From G963663495 sp963663495 (GTDB lineage: Bacteria; Bacteroidota; Rhodothermia; Rhodothermales; Bin80), in assembly GCA_963663495.1 (NCBI GenBank), contig OY760427.1, positions 2,480,001 through 2,544,000 on the forward strand: 64,000 bases of DNA, read 5' to 3'. Within the stretch, counting starts at the first letter, position 1. Every line of letters begins with the position of its first letter. Below, piece by piece: positions 18,800-28,852 of the stretch. A model generated the notes under the pieces. The model was given only the letters and a program-made list of their open reading frames with translations. It had not been told where the DNA came from and searched no databases. Both the position numbers and the translations under genes were made by a program.

Positions 18800-19651
18800 G
18801 GGAATTATATACGTGAGTGACCAACTGTACACAGTGAGGCACTAGTATCAATTTCACGGGTCATAGGGGTCGGTAACCCGAACGCCTCTCGCCGTGCAGA
18901 AGCCCCAATCCCGGAGGCCAGTATGTTTGCAGCCGCATTCAGGTCTGCATGATCCGCATGTCCACAGGACATACACGTGAATTTGCTCTGCGTCTTACGG
19001 TTACTCGCTTCTGTGTGCCCACACACAGAACACCGCTGACTGGTATAGGCAGCGGTAACCTTTATCACCTTGCGGCACTTATAGCTCAGCATCTGTTCCA
19101 GCTGGCCCCAACCTGTTCGCAGTATCTCACGGTTGAGGCCAGACTTCTGTCTGACGTTTGTGCCAAAGCTCTCCATCGTCCCCTTAGCTGAACGTGTCAT
19201 CGCTTTGATCTTCAGGTCCTCCAGTATCACCGTTGAGGAGCAATTGGCAATACTGCGACTTACCTGGTGGTTCGCATTCTTGAGGATGTTAGCACGCTTG
19301 CGCTGTATGCGGGCGATTCTATGCTTCCGCCTGTTACGACGGTTGGAGCCTTTCTTCTGTCTCGCCAGTCTTCGCTGATGCCGCTTCAACTTGGCATCAA
19401 GACGCTTGGTATCCGGTTGTCTGATAATGCTTGTATCGCACTCTGTGGAGACCATAGCGATCTGCCCGCAATTACGGTCAATGCCTACAGCACCGCCGGT
19501 ATCCTCTATTACAGGTGCCTCCATCTTGTAGCAGAAGACAGCATACCCTTTGCCGGCGTTCTTCTTTACCGTGGCTTTGACGGGTATACCATCAGGGTAC
19601 GGGTTGCCTCCCCGCCTGCGGAGCGCCATATATCCCACTTTCGGGATATAC
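18800..19651 (-). pseudogene. tnpB: C-terminal two-thirds of tnpB (copy 2), truncated by IS66
   Basis: Begins at the element end GGGAATTATATACGTGAGTG (18800) and carries tnpB from its stop back to YIPKVGYMALRRRGG. It therefore keeps the RuvC Asp/Glu/Asp positions and the zinc ribbon but lacks the ~135 N-terminal residues. Similarity ends exactly at the IS66 terminus (19652). The reading frame runs on into IS66 for some codons, giving a chimeric frame with no native start. Not expected to be functional. Confidence 0.9.
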
Positions 19652-19784
19652 GTAAGCGTGTGGTGAAGTACAGGGTAGCGGGCTTGTTGGCGGTTTTGGC
19701 GGGTACAGTGTGGTTGGAAGGAGGAGAGCATGTGGGCTTGCCCGATCTGGACGATTCGGCGTCCGGCAGCTAGGCGGCCTTACC

Positions 19785-21351
19785 CTAGTGGGCTTGCCGT
19801 GCCTGTTTCCAATGATGGGGCAATAGCGCTGCTATGTCCTCGGCAGGATGTGTCGGGATGCGCTGGAATACTTCCATGAGCCATTCCATTGGGTTGACGT
19901 CGTGGAATTTGCAGGTTCCAAGGAGCGAATAGACCACGGCACCCCGCTGGGATGCATCATGGGATCCTGCGAACATGTAGTTCTTCCTACCAATAGCCAG
20001 TGGCCGTATCGCATTCTCAACCAGATTATTGTCCAACTCCACACGGCCCTCATCCAGATATCGGGTCAGCCTTTGCCAACGGCCAAGCGTGTACTGGGTC
20101 GCCTTGGCCCACGGGCTCTTGGGTAAACCATTGTTCACCTCCAGCCACGGCTTAAGCTCCTCCAGTACAGGTCCGGCCCGTTCCTGTCGCAGTTGCTGAC
20201 GAACATCCGCACTCGCACCCGTTTTGCGTAGCCAACGCTCTATGAGGTAGAGCTTGCGTATCTCCTTCAACACATGCGCGGCCTTATCCGGCTCGTACAT
20301 CTTGCAGTCGAAGAACTTGCGCCGGGCATGCGCCATGCATGCGTAGAGCGTTACGGATGGGTCCGCATCAAAGATGTCGTAAGCTACATACCCGCCTGTC
20401 TGTAGTAATCCCTCATACCCGTGCAAAAACTCCACCGGACCCGCCCGAGCACGGGTCTTCCGGTATTCCATCACCAACAGCCTCTGCTCTGGACTATGGT
20501 ACACCCAATAAAAGCCTTTATGCAGCGATCCCTTCTTATCTCCATCCTGCACCTCCATCCTCGTCTCATCCGCCTGCAGATACCCGGTGGATAGCAACTC
20601 CTGCTTCAGAGCATCATACAACGGGGTCAGGTGCGACGCAGACTGCGATATCCAGCCTCCCAGCGTGGACTTCGCAATTTCCACGCCTTCCCGACGAAAC
20701 CGCTGCTGCTGACGGTACAAAGGCAGGTGGTCCGCATATTTGCCCACCACCACATCTGCCAACAACCCCGGACCCGCCATGCCCTTGTTCACCATCCGTG
20801 GTGGCAACTCACCTATGATCACCCCCTTATCCTCATCCCCAGGGTCCACATACTTCGGACGCACATACTCAATAACCTTCCTATGGGCGGGTACACGCTC
20901 CAGAACCAGCGTCTTCTCCGCCCCGATGCACGTCATACCACTGGTATCCCCGTCAGGCTCAATTGTAATCGTTTCGCGGGGCAGTTTCTTCAGCAGATCG
21001 TCCAGCGCTTTACGCTTGGGCTTGCCCATTCTTCGTCTGTCCATTCGTCTCCGGCTCCGGTAGAGGGACCTCCTGCTCCGGCTCATCGAACAACGTGCCC
21101 TGCTGCGGGTCATTCAGCACACACTTTTCACTCTTAGGACTGTATAGCGCGCGTAGCGCTAGCATCAGCCGGTTATTCATATTCCCCAATTCTGCCTCAA
21201 GCCGGCTGCATCGATCATGCAGCTGGCTATTCTTTCTCTCCAATTCTGCATTATCCCGGCTGTACTGATCAAAGGCACTGGCCAATTCGGGGTGCTGTGC
21301 AAGCAACACAACCTGCGCGGGGGAGAGGATAGAATGTGCTTCGGGCTGCAT
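19785..21351 (-). pseudogene. tnpC: IS66 TnpC transposase, frameshifted
   Basis: The N-terminal piece (21351-21010) has a coiled-coil leader (ELERKNSQLHDRCSRLEAEL) and the SPKSEK motif. The larger piece starts in another frame around 21060 and carries KALDDLLKKLPRE, RPKYVDPGDEDKG, DETRMEVQDG, the YVAYD and CMAHARRKFFDC regions, and DNNLVENAIRPLAIGRKN to the end. The frame changes near 21010-21060, where NGQTKNGQAQA in one frame meets KPKRKALDDLL in the next. Otherwise this is a complete IS66 DDE transposase, distinct in sequence from the 8461-10110 copy. Confidence 0.85.
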
Positions 21352-21411
21352 GGTGAGTTAGCAACACCAGTATATTGCTTGTTCCCGAATCACACATTAT
21401 ACTTGGCCCGA

Positions 21412-21749
21412 TTATCGGCTTTTTACCGCATATCGGGGCCGGTATTTCACCGTCTTCAACGACACCCCCTCCAGCATCATCACCATCTGTGCCCATGTCG
21501 GCACATCCTCCTCTGGCAACGCAAACGTACCTGTCTCCAAGCGCTTGTAGAAGATCGCAAAGCCGTTCCGATCCCATGTGAGCGCCTTCAAATGGTTCGC
21601 CTCCTGTTGATGAATACAAAGATGTCTCCCGACATCGGATTCCGCTTCATGCCGCTCTTTACCAAAGCGCACAAGCCGTCAAAGCTTGTGCGCATGTCCA
21701 CCGGCGGTCGGTAAAAGAAGTACCGGTGCGAAGGTGCCAGTCCGATCAT
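21412..21749 (-). pseudogene. IS66 accessory protein TnpB (Orf2), frameshifted
   Basis: Starts at the ATG at 21749, overlapping the tnpA stop (ATGA coupling, usual in IS66). It encodes the family motif HRYFFYRPPVDMRTSFDGL followed by GMKRNPMSGDIFVFINRRR. The frame then breaks: the expected continuation LKALTWDRNGFAIFYKRLE is in a neighbouring frame. One missing base near 21605 explains it. Not related to the RNA-guided TnpB despite the shared name. Confidence 0.85.
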
Positions 21750-22045
21750 GACTGCGTCAGCCTGGCCAGGTACGAAGCAGAGACCGGTGCAAAGAACCGC
21801 ACCTGTATCCCACCCGGATATGCGATCTCTACCTGTGCCGTTACCCTTGGTGTTGCACTGCCTATCTCCACCAAGCCTCGGCTGTCCTCGGCTGCAGTCT
21901 CCTGGCGATACTTCCGCCTCCAATAATTCAACTGCCCATACGAGATGCCGTGCTTTGCACAAAACGCCGCTGCGGACTGGGTCATTTCGTTATACTGCTC
22001 TACCAGCGGAAACATCTCTTCCGCCGTATGTTTGGGCTGTACCAT
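21746..22045 (-). CDS. tnpA: IS66 TnpA (Orf1), small DNA-binding protein
   Basis: About 99 residues from a probable start at 22045 (MVQPKHTAEEMFPLVEQYNE). An upstream in-frame start at 22105 would add 20 residues read from the element end. It has the helix-turn-helix core AAAFCAKHGISYGQLNYWRRKY typical of IS66 OrfA proteins. The stop overlaps the next start. A broken relative lies at 54330-54663. Confidence 0.75.
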   Translation of the reverse strand: MVQPKHTAEEMFPLVEQYNEMTQSAAAFCAKHGISYGQLNYWRRKYRQETAAEDSRGLVEIGSATPRVTAQVEIAYPGGIQVRFFAPVSASYLARLTQS

Positions 22046-22132
22046 GCGATCCGGGGTCTGGGTTCTCACGTCTAGGGGGTAAGCTCCCCAGAACCCATCA
22101 CCCAATCAAGATGTAGTTCACCACACGCTTAC

Positions 22133-23390
22133 CCCGAAACGGTTAGTGCATACCGCAATATCACATACAGGCTGTTGCCCGGAAGTCGGAGTAACGCCAA
22201 GCAACTTGCTGGATTAGCGGGTGCGTGTAGGTTTGTGTGGAATGCCATCCTCACAGAGCAGAGCGAGGCGTACAAGAAAGCGAAAGAGGCTGGAGAGAAG
22301 CCGCCCTCGGTAAGCTTCTTCTCGCTGGGGAAGCGGTTCACGGCACTGCGCCGTACGGTCGAGTGGCTACCTGAATACTCCTTTGATGTCGTTAGATACA
22401 CATTGAAATATCAGGCGGATGCATGGAAGGCATTCTTCAAGGAGGGTAAGAGAAAACCGAGATTCCATTCCAGACGTGGTAGTACGCCTTCGTTCACGAT
22501 CCCGGATAACGTAAGGGTTCGGGATGGCAAGCTGTATATCCCGAAAGTGGGATATATGGCGCTCCGCAGGCGGGGAGGCAACCCGTACCCTGATGGTATA
22601 CCCATCAAAGCCACGGTAAAGAAGAACGCCGGCAAAGGGTATGCTGTCATCTGCTACAAGATGGAGGCACCTGTAATAGAGGATACCGGCGGTGCTGTAG
22701 GCATTGACCGTAATTGCGGGCAGGTCGCTATGGTCTCCACAGAGGGCGATACAAGCATTATCAGACAACCGGATACCAAGCGTCTTGATGCCAAGTTGAA
22801 GCGGCATCAGCGAAGACTGGCGAGACAGAAGAAAGGCTCCAACCGTCGTAACAGGCGGAAGCATAGCATCGCCCGCATACAGCGCAAGCGTGCTAACGTC
22901 CTCAAGAATGCGAACCACCAGGTAAGTCGCAGTATTGCCAATTGCTCCTCAACGGTGATACTGGAGGACCTGAAGATCAAAGCGATGACACGTTCAGCTA
23001 AGGGGACGATGGAGAGCTTTGGCACAAACGTCAGACAGAAATCTGGCCTCAACCGTGGGATACTGCGAACAGGTTGGGGCCAGCTGGATCAGATGCTGAG
23101 CTATAAGTGCCGCAAGGTGATAAAGGTTACCGCTGCCTATACCAGTCAGCGGTGTTCTGTGTGTGGGCACACAGAAGCGAGTAACCGTAAGACACGGAGC
23201 AAATTCACGTGTATGTCCTGTGGACATGCCATGCGGATCATGCAGACCTGAATGCGGCTGCAAACATACTGGCCTCCGGGATTGGGGCTTCTGCACGGCG
23301 AGGGGCGTTCGGATTACCGACCCCTATGACCCGTGAAATTGATACTGGTGCCTCACTGTGTACAGTTGGTCACTCACGTACATAATTCCC
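22133..23390 (+). pseudogene. tnpB: tnpB copy 3: start codon lost to IS66, 5-bp frameshift near the C-terminus
   Basis: Begins exactly at tnpB codon 2 (CCCGAAACGG) next to the IS66 terminus, so the native ATG is missing. An in-frame start further in (22175) is possible. The frame is open through the first two RuvC positions (GIDRNCGQ, VILEDLK) and the zinc ribbon. A 5-bp tandem duplication (CATGC) at ~23228 then shifts it: the last catalytic Asp and the C-terminus are out of frame. The element terminus TAATTCCC at 23390 is retained. Confidence 0.9.
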
Positions 23391-23421
23391 CGTCATAATG
23401 GTACCCCACCTTCTATCGCTG

Positions 23422-23429
23422 TATCTTTG
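23422..23429 (+). promoter_or_regulatory. Possible Bacteroidota-type -7 box
   Basis: TATCTTTG matches the TAnnTTTG -7 consensus of Bacteroidota housekeeping promoters, 30 bp upstream of the amidohydrolase ATG. No clear TTG-type -33 element was seen at the right distance, so this is weak. Confidence 0.25.
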
Positions 23430-23458
23430 GTACCCTTGCCGCTCTTGACAGTCCTCTT

Positions 23459-24682
23459 ATGCTCCCTCCCTCCACTGCTCCGAAGGCCTTTGTGCCAAAA
23501 GGCAACGGCGATGTCTCTTATACTGACCAATTTCGCCGTTACCTGGTGTCCGTGCGCCGGCATCTCCACATGTATCCGGAGGTGGGATTCCAGGAAATTC
23601 TGACCTCCGAATTCCTGCAGAGTCATCTTGAGCAGCAGGGAATGTCCATCCGAGGTCCACTCGCTGAGACCGGGTTCTACGTGGACATTGAAGGGGGAAC
23701 CGGAGACGCCCGCGGCGTCGGGTTTCGATGCGATATGGATGCGTTGCCGATACAGGATACGAAGCTCGTGCCGTACGCCTCCCGGCATTCCGGCGTCGCG
23801 CATGCCTGCGGGCACGATGTGCACATGGCCATCGCGCTCGGCATAGCTACCCTGCTCCACCGCAAGCGGCACTCGCTTCCTGGTCGTATTCGCATTTTCT
23901 TTCAGCCTAACGAAGAAGGATCGCCAAGCGGCTCGGTCCCCATGATCCGGGATGGCGTACTGGACTCGTTGGAAGCGGTATACTGCGTGCATGTAGATCC
24001 CACACTTGATGTGGGGACCTACGGCTTGGCAGAAGGAACCATTACAGCCGCAGTTGATCGATTTCGCGTGCGGCTGCGCGCGCCGGGCACAGCACATTCC
24101 GCTCGTCCGCACCAAGGAAAAGATTTAATATGGATCGCCACGCAGCTACTTTCGCAGTTCTATCAGTATTCGGGCCGCCTGACAGACGCACGTAATCCAA
24201 GCGTCTTTACCGCCTGCACATTCAGAGGCGGAACAGCAGCGAACGTAATGCCCGAGGATATTGAGTTTCATGGTACACTGAGAACGCTGAATAACGACGA
24301 CAGGTGTTTCCTGAAGCAGTTTATGGTCCGCACATGCGAGGTATTCGCCGCGCTTCACGACACACGCATCGAGCTGGACTTTGCAGGCCCCCTCCCAAGC
24401 GTCAGGAACGATGCCAGAATGCTTTCTATCATACGAGAGGAAATTGTTCGGTTGTACGGTCGCGATGCATGTGTCAAAATCGCGGTCCCCAGCATGGGAT
24501 CTGAAGACTTCGCACATTACCTTGACTATGTTCCGGGGGTCTTGCTCAGGGTAGGTACCCGAAGCAGCCTCCATAGCAGCCTCGCACTCCATGATGCAAG
24601 ATTTGACATAGACGAAGCGGCTTTAGCACCCGCGGTAAAGCTCATGGCTAACGTACTTGTACGTCACCTGGAGGCAGGCTAG
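23459..24682 (+). CDS. M20D family amidohydrolase/metallopeptidase
   Basis: 407 residues, normal for the M20D (hippurate hydrolase/IAA-amino-acid hydrolase-like) family. Visible features are the HLHMYPEVGFQE N-terminal motif, metal-binding CDMDALP and HACGHDVHMA, the catalytic Glu pair in QPNEEGS, the dimerisation-domain motif GTAHSARPHQGKD, and the late metal ligand in PSMGSEDFAHYL. Members remove N-acyl groups from amino acids or small peptides in the cytoplasm. A tnpB remnant ends 68 bp upstream, so the promoter may lie within or next to it. The first gene of a plus-strand core block; the next gene is 101 bp away. Confidence 0.92.
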   Translation: MLPPSTAPKAFVPKGNGDVSYTDQFRRYLVSVRRHLHMYPEVGFQEILTSEFLQSHLEQQGMSIRGPLAETGFYVDIEGGTGDARGVGFRCDMDALPIQDTKLVPYASRHSGVAHACGHDVHMAIALGIATLLHRKRHSLPGRIRIFFQPNEEGSPSGSVPMIRDGVLDSLEAVYCVHVDPTLDVGTYGLAEGTITAAVDRFRVRLRAPGTAHSARPHQGKDLIWIATQLLSQFYQYSGRLTDARNPSVFTACTFRGGTAANVMPEDIEFHGTLRTLNNDDRCFLKQFMVRTCEVFAALHDTRIELDFAGPLPSVRNDARMLSIIREEIVRLYGRDACVKIAVPSMGSEDFAHYLDYVPGVLLRVGTRSSLHSSLALHDARFDIDEAALAPAVKLMANVLVRHLEAG

Positions 24683-24783
24683 CAGAACCAGTATTCCCCA
24701 TTCCCGAAACGGCTTCTGTTCAGATGCGTATCTGTATTCGCCCGCGGTGTTGGTGGAACAGCGCTTCGAAGGCACGGTAGCAT

Positions 24784-25155
24784 ATGCTAACAAGCCCACT
24801 CCAGCAAATGCAGGTTGAAACGGCCCCCTCTCCCGTGCAGCTCAGCGACAGGGCTGCATCTGAAGTCCGACGGCTTCTGACCTCAAAAACTGTTCCTGCG
24901 GGGTATGGACTCCGCGTGGGCATCCGCGGGGGCGGTTGTTCGGGAATGAGTTACATCCTCGGCTTCGACAAGAAGCGGGAACACGACCTCACTTTCGGTG
25001 CCGACGGAATCGTGCTCTACATAGATAAGCGCCATGGGTTATACTTAATGGGAACGACCATAGACTATCACGATGGCCTTAACGCGCGAGGTTTCACATT
25101 TGACAATCCCAATGCTACACAGCGTTGCGGGTGCGGCTCAAGCTTTGCGGCATGA
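24784..25155 (+). CDS. HesB/IscA-type iron-sulfur cluster assembly protein
   Basis: 123 residues. It has the A-type carrier fold signature LRVGIRGGGCSGMSYILGFD and the C-terminal CGCGSSF motif, giving the three conserved cysteines that hold an Fe-S cluster. The first ~15 residues (MLTSPLQQMQVETAPS) are poorly conserved in such proteins and the start could be the internal ATG at residue 9. Role: scaffold or carrier delivering Fe-S clusters to apo-proteins. It stands alone, without suf or isc neighbours in the window; clpC follows 42 bp later. Confidence 0.92.
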   Translation: MLTSPLQQMQVETAPSPVQLSDRAASEVRRLLTSKTVPAGYGLRVGIRGGGCSGMSYILGFDKKREHDLTFGADGIVLYIDKRHGLYLMGTTIDYHDGLNARGFTFDNPNATQRCGCGSSFAA

Positions 25156-25197
25156 TCGCCGCTAATAACACATTAGGCTCCGTTTGCAGCAGGATGC

Positions 25198-27711
25198 ATG
25201 GAAGGTAATTTTTCCAATCGCGTTCGCGATGTAATTTCGTACAGCAGGGAAGAAGCAATCCGACTCGGGCACGACTATATCGGAACCGAACACCTGCTCT
25301 TGGGGATTATCCGCGAAGGCGAAGGCGTGGCGGTAAAAATCCTGCGCAACATGGGCTGCGATCTGTTCAGGCTCAAGAAGGCAATTGAGGACACCGTACG
25401 TGCCACGGGAGGCACGCTCACCGTTGGTAACATCCCTCTGACAAAGCAGGCGGAAAAGGTTCTGAAGATCACTTACCTGGAGGCTAAGCTTTATAAGAAC
25501 GATATCATCGGCACAGAGCATTTGCTGCTGAGCCTCTCACGCGACGAAGAAAATATCGCAGCCCAGATTCTGCAGCAAAGCTACTCCATTACCTACGACG
25601 CAATGCGCGCTGAACTTGACGCTATATTAAGCGGCAAGACTTCCTCACATAGAAGCCGTTCCGAAGGGAGAACGTATTCTGAGAAAAGCAAGCGCGGCGA
25701 CTCGGCAGAGAAAACCAAGACACCGGTCCTGGATAATTTTGGCCGGGACCTTACTAAGCTTGCGGAAGACGGCAAGCTGGACCCCGTGATTGGCCGACAG
25801 CGTGAAATCGAACGCGTTGCCCAGATTCTCAGCCGCAGAAAAAAGAACAACCCCGTACTCATCGGCGAGCCGGGCGTGGGCAAAACGGCTATCGCAGAAG
25901 GCCTTGCCATGCGTATCACACAGCGTAAAGTATCAAGAACGCTGTACGACAAACGCATCGTAACGCTAGACCTTGCAGGATTGGTCGCCGGTACCAAGTA
26001 CCGCGGCCAGTTTGAGGAGCGCATGAAGGCAGTAATGAACGAACTGGAGAAGAATTCCCAGGTCATACTGTTTATTGACGAGCTCCATACAATTGTGGGC
26101 GCCGGAGGCGCGTCCGGGTCATTGGATGCTTCCAATATGTTCAAACCGGCCTTGGCCCGCGGTGAAATCCAGTGTATCGGTGCTACAACCCTGGACGAAT
26201 ACCGACAGCACATTGAAAAAGACGGGGCCTTGGAACGCCGCTTCCAGAAGATTATGGTCGAACCGTCAACGGCAGAAGAAACGCTGGAGATACTCATCAA
26301 TATCAGGGACCGGTACGAAGAACACCACGGCGTCTCATATGACGATGAAGCACTGAGCCTAGCCGTAACACTCTCAGATAGGTACATCACCGACCGCAAC
26401 CTTCCCGACAAGGCTATTGATGTCATAGACGAGGCAGGGGCACGGGTGCATCTTGGTAACATCCGCGTGCCGCAGGAGATTCTGGATCTGGAAGCTGAAA
26501 TTGAAGCAACCAGCAAGGAAAAGAATCATGTGGTCAAACAGCAACGGTTCGAAGAGGCCGCCCGCCTGAGGGATAAGGAGAAAAAGCTGCTAACCCAACT
26601 CGCCAACGCCAAAAGGCTGTGGGAGTCTGTGACGGAATCCGAGGTGTACTCAGTCACCGAGGACGATGTTTCCGAAGTGGTTGCCATGATCACCGGTATC
26701 CCTGTAGATCGGATCGCAGAGCCAGAGCAGATTAAGCTGATCCAGATGGAAGAATCCCTGTCCAAGAAGGTGATTGGACAGGAAGAACCCATCAGAAAGC
26801 TGGCCAAGGCCATCAGGCGCACACGGGCCGGCCTAAAGGACCCGACACGACCCATCGGGAGCTTCATTTTTCTAGGCCCCACCGGCGTAGGTAAAACAGA
26901 ACTCGCCAAGGTGTTGACCGAATACTTGTTCGAGTCGGAGGACGCACTGGTTCGGGTTGATATGAGCGAGTTCATGGAAAAATTTTCCGTCAGCCGCCTC
27001 GTCGGTTCCCCCCCCGGGTACATCGGGTACGAAGAAGGAGGGCAACTAACCGAGAAAGTGCGGCGCAGGCCGTATTCCGTGGTTCTGCTTGATGAAATTG
27101 AAAAGGCCCACCCGGATGTATTCAATATCCTGTTGCAGGTTCTGGACGATGGCATACTCACGGATGGCTCCGGCCGACGAGTGGACTTCCGCAACGCCAT
27201 TATCATAATGACAAGCAACATCGGCGCTCGGGATATCAAGAATATGGGCAAAGGCATTGGGTTCTCGCAATCAGAGCATGCCTTCAACTACCAGGCAATG
27301 AAGAGTACGGTGGAAACCGCACTCAAGCGAGTCTTCAATCCGGAATTCCTTAACCGTGTGGACGAGGTCATTGTATTCCATGCTCTTGCTAAAGAGCACA
27401 TCTTTGACATCATTTCGCTGATGACCGTAGACCTGTTCAACCGGGCCTCCGCCCTCGGAATTGATTTGCAGGTTGACGCAACAGCCCGTGAATTCCTGGT
27501 GGACCAGGGGTTTGATGCCAAGTTTGGGGCCCGCCCTTTACGCCGCTCCATCCAGCGCTTCGTGGAGGACCCCTTGGCCGACGCCATCTTACGGCAACAC
27601 TTGGGAGAAGGGGATCAGGTCACAATCACATACGATGGGGGAGGTGGGCTCTCCATCAAGACCCATAAGGCCGATAAGGAAATTTCCCCCAACGCGGAAA
27701 CGGTAGACTAG
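25198..27711 (+). CDS. clpC: ATP-dependent Clp protease ATP-binding subunit ClpC
   Basis: 837 residues. Domain order: two Clp-N repeats (residues ~1-140, with SYSREEAIRLGHDYIGTEHL), first AAA+ module (GEPGVGKTA Walker A, LFIDELHTIVGAGG Walker B), a UVR-like middle segment (VVKQQRFEEAARLRDKEKKL), second AAA+ module (GPTGVGKTE, VLLDEIEKAHPD), and the ClpP-docking loop with IGF (GKGIGFSQ). It should unfold substrates for ClpP and take part in protein quality control in the cytoplasm. Complete; 38 bp before tyrA. Confidence 0.97.
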   Translation: MEGNFSNRVRDVISYSREEAIRLGHDYIGTEHLLLGIIREGEGVAVKILRNMGCDLFRLKKAIEDTVRATGGTLTVGNIPLTKQAEKVLKITYLEAKLYKNDIIGTEHLLLSLSRDEENIAAQILQQSYSITYDAMRAELDAILSGKTSSHRSRSEGRTYSEKSKRGDSAEKTKTPVLDNFGRDLTKLAEDGKLDPVIGRQREIERVAQILSRRKKNNPVLIGEPGVGKTAIAEGLAMRITQRKVSRTLYDKRIVTLDLAGLVAGTKYRGQFEERMKAVMNELEKNSQVILFIDELHTIVGAGGASGSLDASNMFKPALARGEIQCIGATTLDEYRQHIEKDGALERRFQKIMVEPSTAEETLEILINIRDRYEEHHGVSYDDEALSLAVTLSDRYITDRNLPDKAIDVIDEAGARVHLGNIRVPQEILDLEAEIEATSKEKNHVVKQQRFEEAARLRDKEKKLLTQLANAKRLWESVTESEVYSVTEDDVSEVVAMITGIPVDRIAEPEQIKLIQMEESLSKKVIGQEEPIRKLAKAIRRTRAGLKDPTRPIGSFIFLGPTGVGKTELAKVLTEYLFESEDALVRVDMSEFMEKFSVSRLVGSPPGYIGYEEGGQLTEKVRRRPYSVVLLDEIEKAHPDVFNILLQVLDDGILTDGSGRRVDFRNAIIIMTSNIGARDIKNMGKGIGFSQSEHAFNYQAMKSTVETALKRVFNPEFLNRVDEVIVFHALAKEHIFDIISLMTVDLFNRASALGIDLQVDATAREFLVDQGFDAKFGARPLRRSIQRFVEDPLADAILRQHLGEGDQVTITYDGGGGLSIKTHKADKEISPNAETVD

Positions 27712-27749
27712 CGCCCCGACGATTTGCTTCCCGGAGCCAGCTCGGTTAC

Positions 27750-28850
27750 ATGATGCAACGTGTCGCCATCATTGGGCTGGGCCTGATTGGTGGTTCGCTG
27801 GCCCTCGCCTGGAAGGAGCGCCGAAAGGACCTGACAATCGTTGGCCATGATAAACCTGACGTGCTCAAAGACGCTATCGCGCGGGGTATGGTGTCCGAGG
27901 CAGCGGCATCCGTTCAAGAGGCTGTCACCGGTGCTGACCTAGTTGTGTTCGCCGTCCCGCTTGACAGCATGGGTGTGGTGCTACGGCAAGCTGCCCCCTA
28001 CCTCAAGCCCGGAGCCGTGGTAACCGATACCGGCTCCGTTAAGAGCCCAGTGGCCCAAGAGGCAGAAGCGGCGCTGAGCGCCGATAATCCGTATGTCGGG
28101 GGACACCCGATGGCCGGAGCAGAGAAGGGCGGCATCGCGCAAGCCGATGCATTCCTGTTCGAGAATGCCGCTTACATTCTGTGCCCGAAGGAGGACGATA
28201 ACATGCAGCAGTGGACCACCACCCATGCCGCTCTGCTATCTATCATTGAGTCCACCGGCGCGCGCGTCTTTCTGATTGACCCGGCCGTGCACGACCGGGT
28301 GGCAGCTGCCATCAGTCATCTTCCACAGCTAGTGGCTACTGCTCTGATGACATTTGTAGGGGAGCAACAGCAGGATGCGTACATTCGGCTGGCTGCAGGA
28401 GGATTTAGGGATATGACACGTATTGCTGCCTCCCCCTGGGCCCTTTGGCAACCTATACTTGAGTTCAACCGACAGCCGGTCTTGCAGGCATTGCAACAGT
28501 TCAGACGCGTGCTCCAACAATTGACGGATGCCATTGAGCAATCCGATACCACCGCGCTGCACAACGCGTTCAGAAAAGGGCGGCACACGCGCGATTCCAT
28601 TCCCAGGGACACGCGCGGCTTCCTGTACCCGTTGAGTGACATCTATGTCTACGCCAAGGATCGCCCGGGCGTGTTGGCCCACATCGCGAACACCCTGTTC
28701 GACGACGGCATCAATATTAAGGACATCGCTCTGCTACGCATACGGGAAGGCACGGGAGGGGCTTTTAGGTTAAGCTTTGAGAACGATGACCAGGCAGAAG
28801 CCGCCGTTACCTCCCTCGAGAACGCTGGTTGCCGCGCTCAAAGATTGTGA
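27750..28850 (+). CDS. tyrA: Prephenate dehydrogenase with ACT domain
   Basis: 366 residues. An N-terminal Rossmann fold begins RVAIIGLGLIGGSLALAW (NAD(P)-binding GxGxxG). Then VTDTGSVKSPV and GGHPMAGAEKGG carry the conserved catalytic His region of prephenate dehydrogenases. The C-terminal ~75 residues form an ACT domain (IYVYAKDRPGVLAHIANTLF), normally used for tyrosine feedback. It oxidatively decarboxylates prephenate to 4-hydroxyphenylpyruvate in tyrosine synthesis. The stop is 2 bp from the preferred gcvT start, so the two are probably co-translated. Confidence 0.93.
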   Translation: MMQRVAIIGLGLIGGSLALAWKERRKDLTIVGHDKPDVLKDAIARGMVSEAAASVQEAVTGADLVVFAVPLDSMGVVLRQAAPYLKPGAVVTDTGSVKSPVAQEAEAALSADNPYVGGHPMAGAEKGGIAQADAFLFENAAYILCPKEDDNMQQWTTTHAALLSIIESTGARVFLIDPAVHDRVAAAISHLPQLVATALMTFVGEQQQDAYIRLAAGGFRDMTRIAASPWALWQPILEFNRQPVLQALQQFRRVLQQLTDAIEQSDTTALHNAFRKGRHTRDSIPRDTRGFLYPLSDIYVYAKDRPGVLAHIANTLFDDGINIKDIALLRIREGTGGAFRLSFENDDQAEAAVTSLENAGCRAQRL

Positions 28851-28852
28851 CC

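Larger units (their letters stand above)
19652..22132 (-). mobile_element. IS66-family insertion sequence with intact ends
   Basis: 2481 bp. Ends are GTAAGCGTGTGGTGAA at the left and its inverted copy at the right (IS66 elements typically start GTAA). Gene order on the minus strand is tnpA, tnpB, tnpC, as in the family. tnpB and tnpC each carry a frameshift. The flanks (GGATATAC left, CCCGAAAC right) do not form the expected 8-bp duplication; both flanks are different parts of tnpB in opposite orientations. So the present neighbours were brought together by recombination after insertion. Confidence 0.88.
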
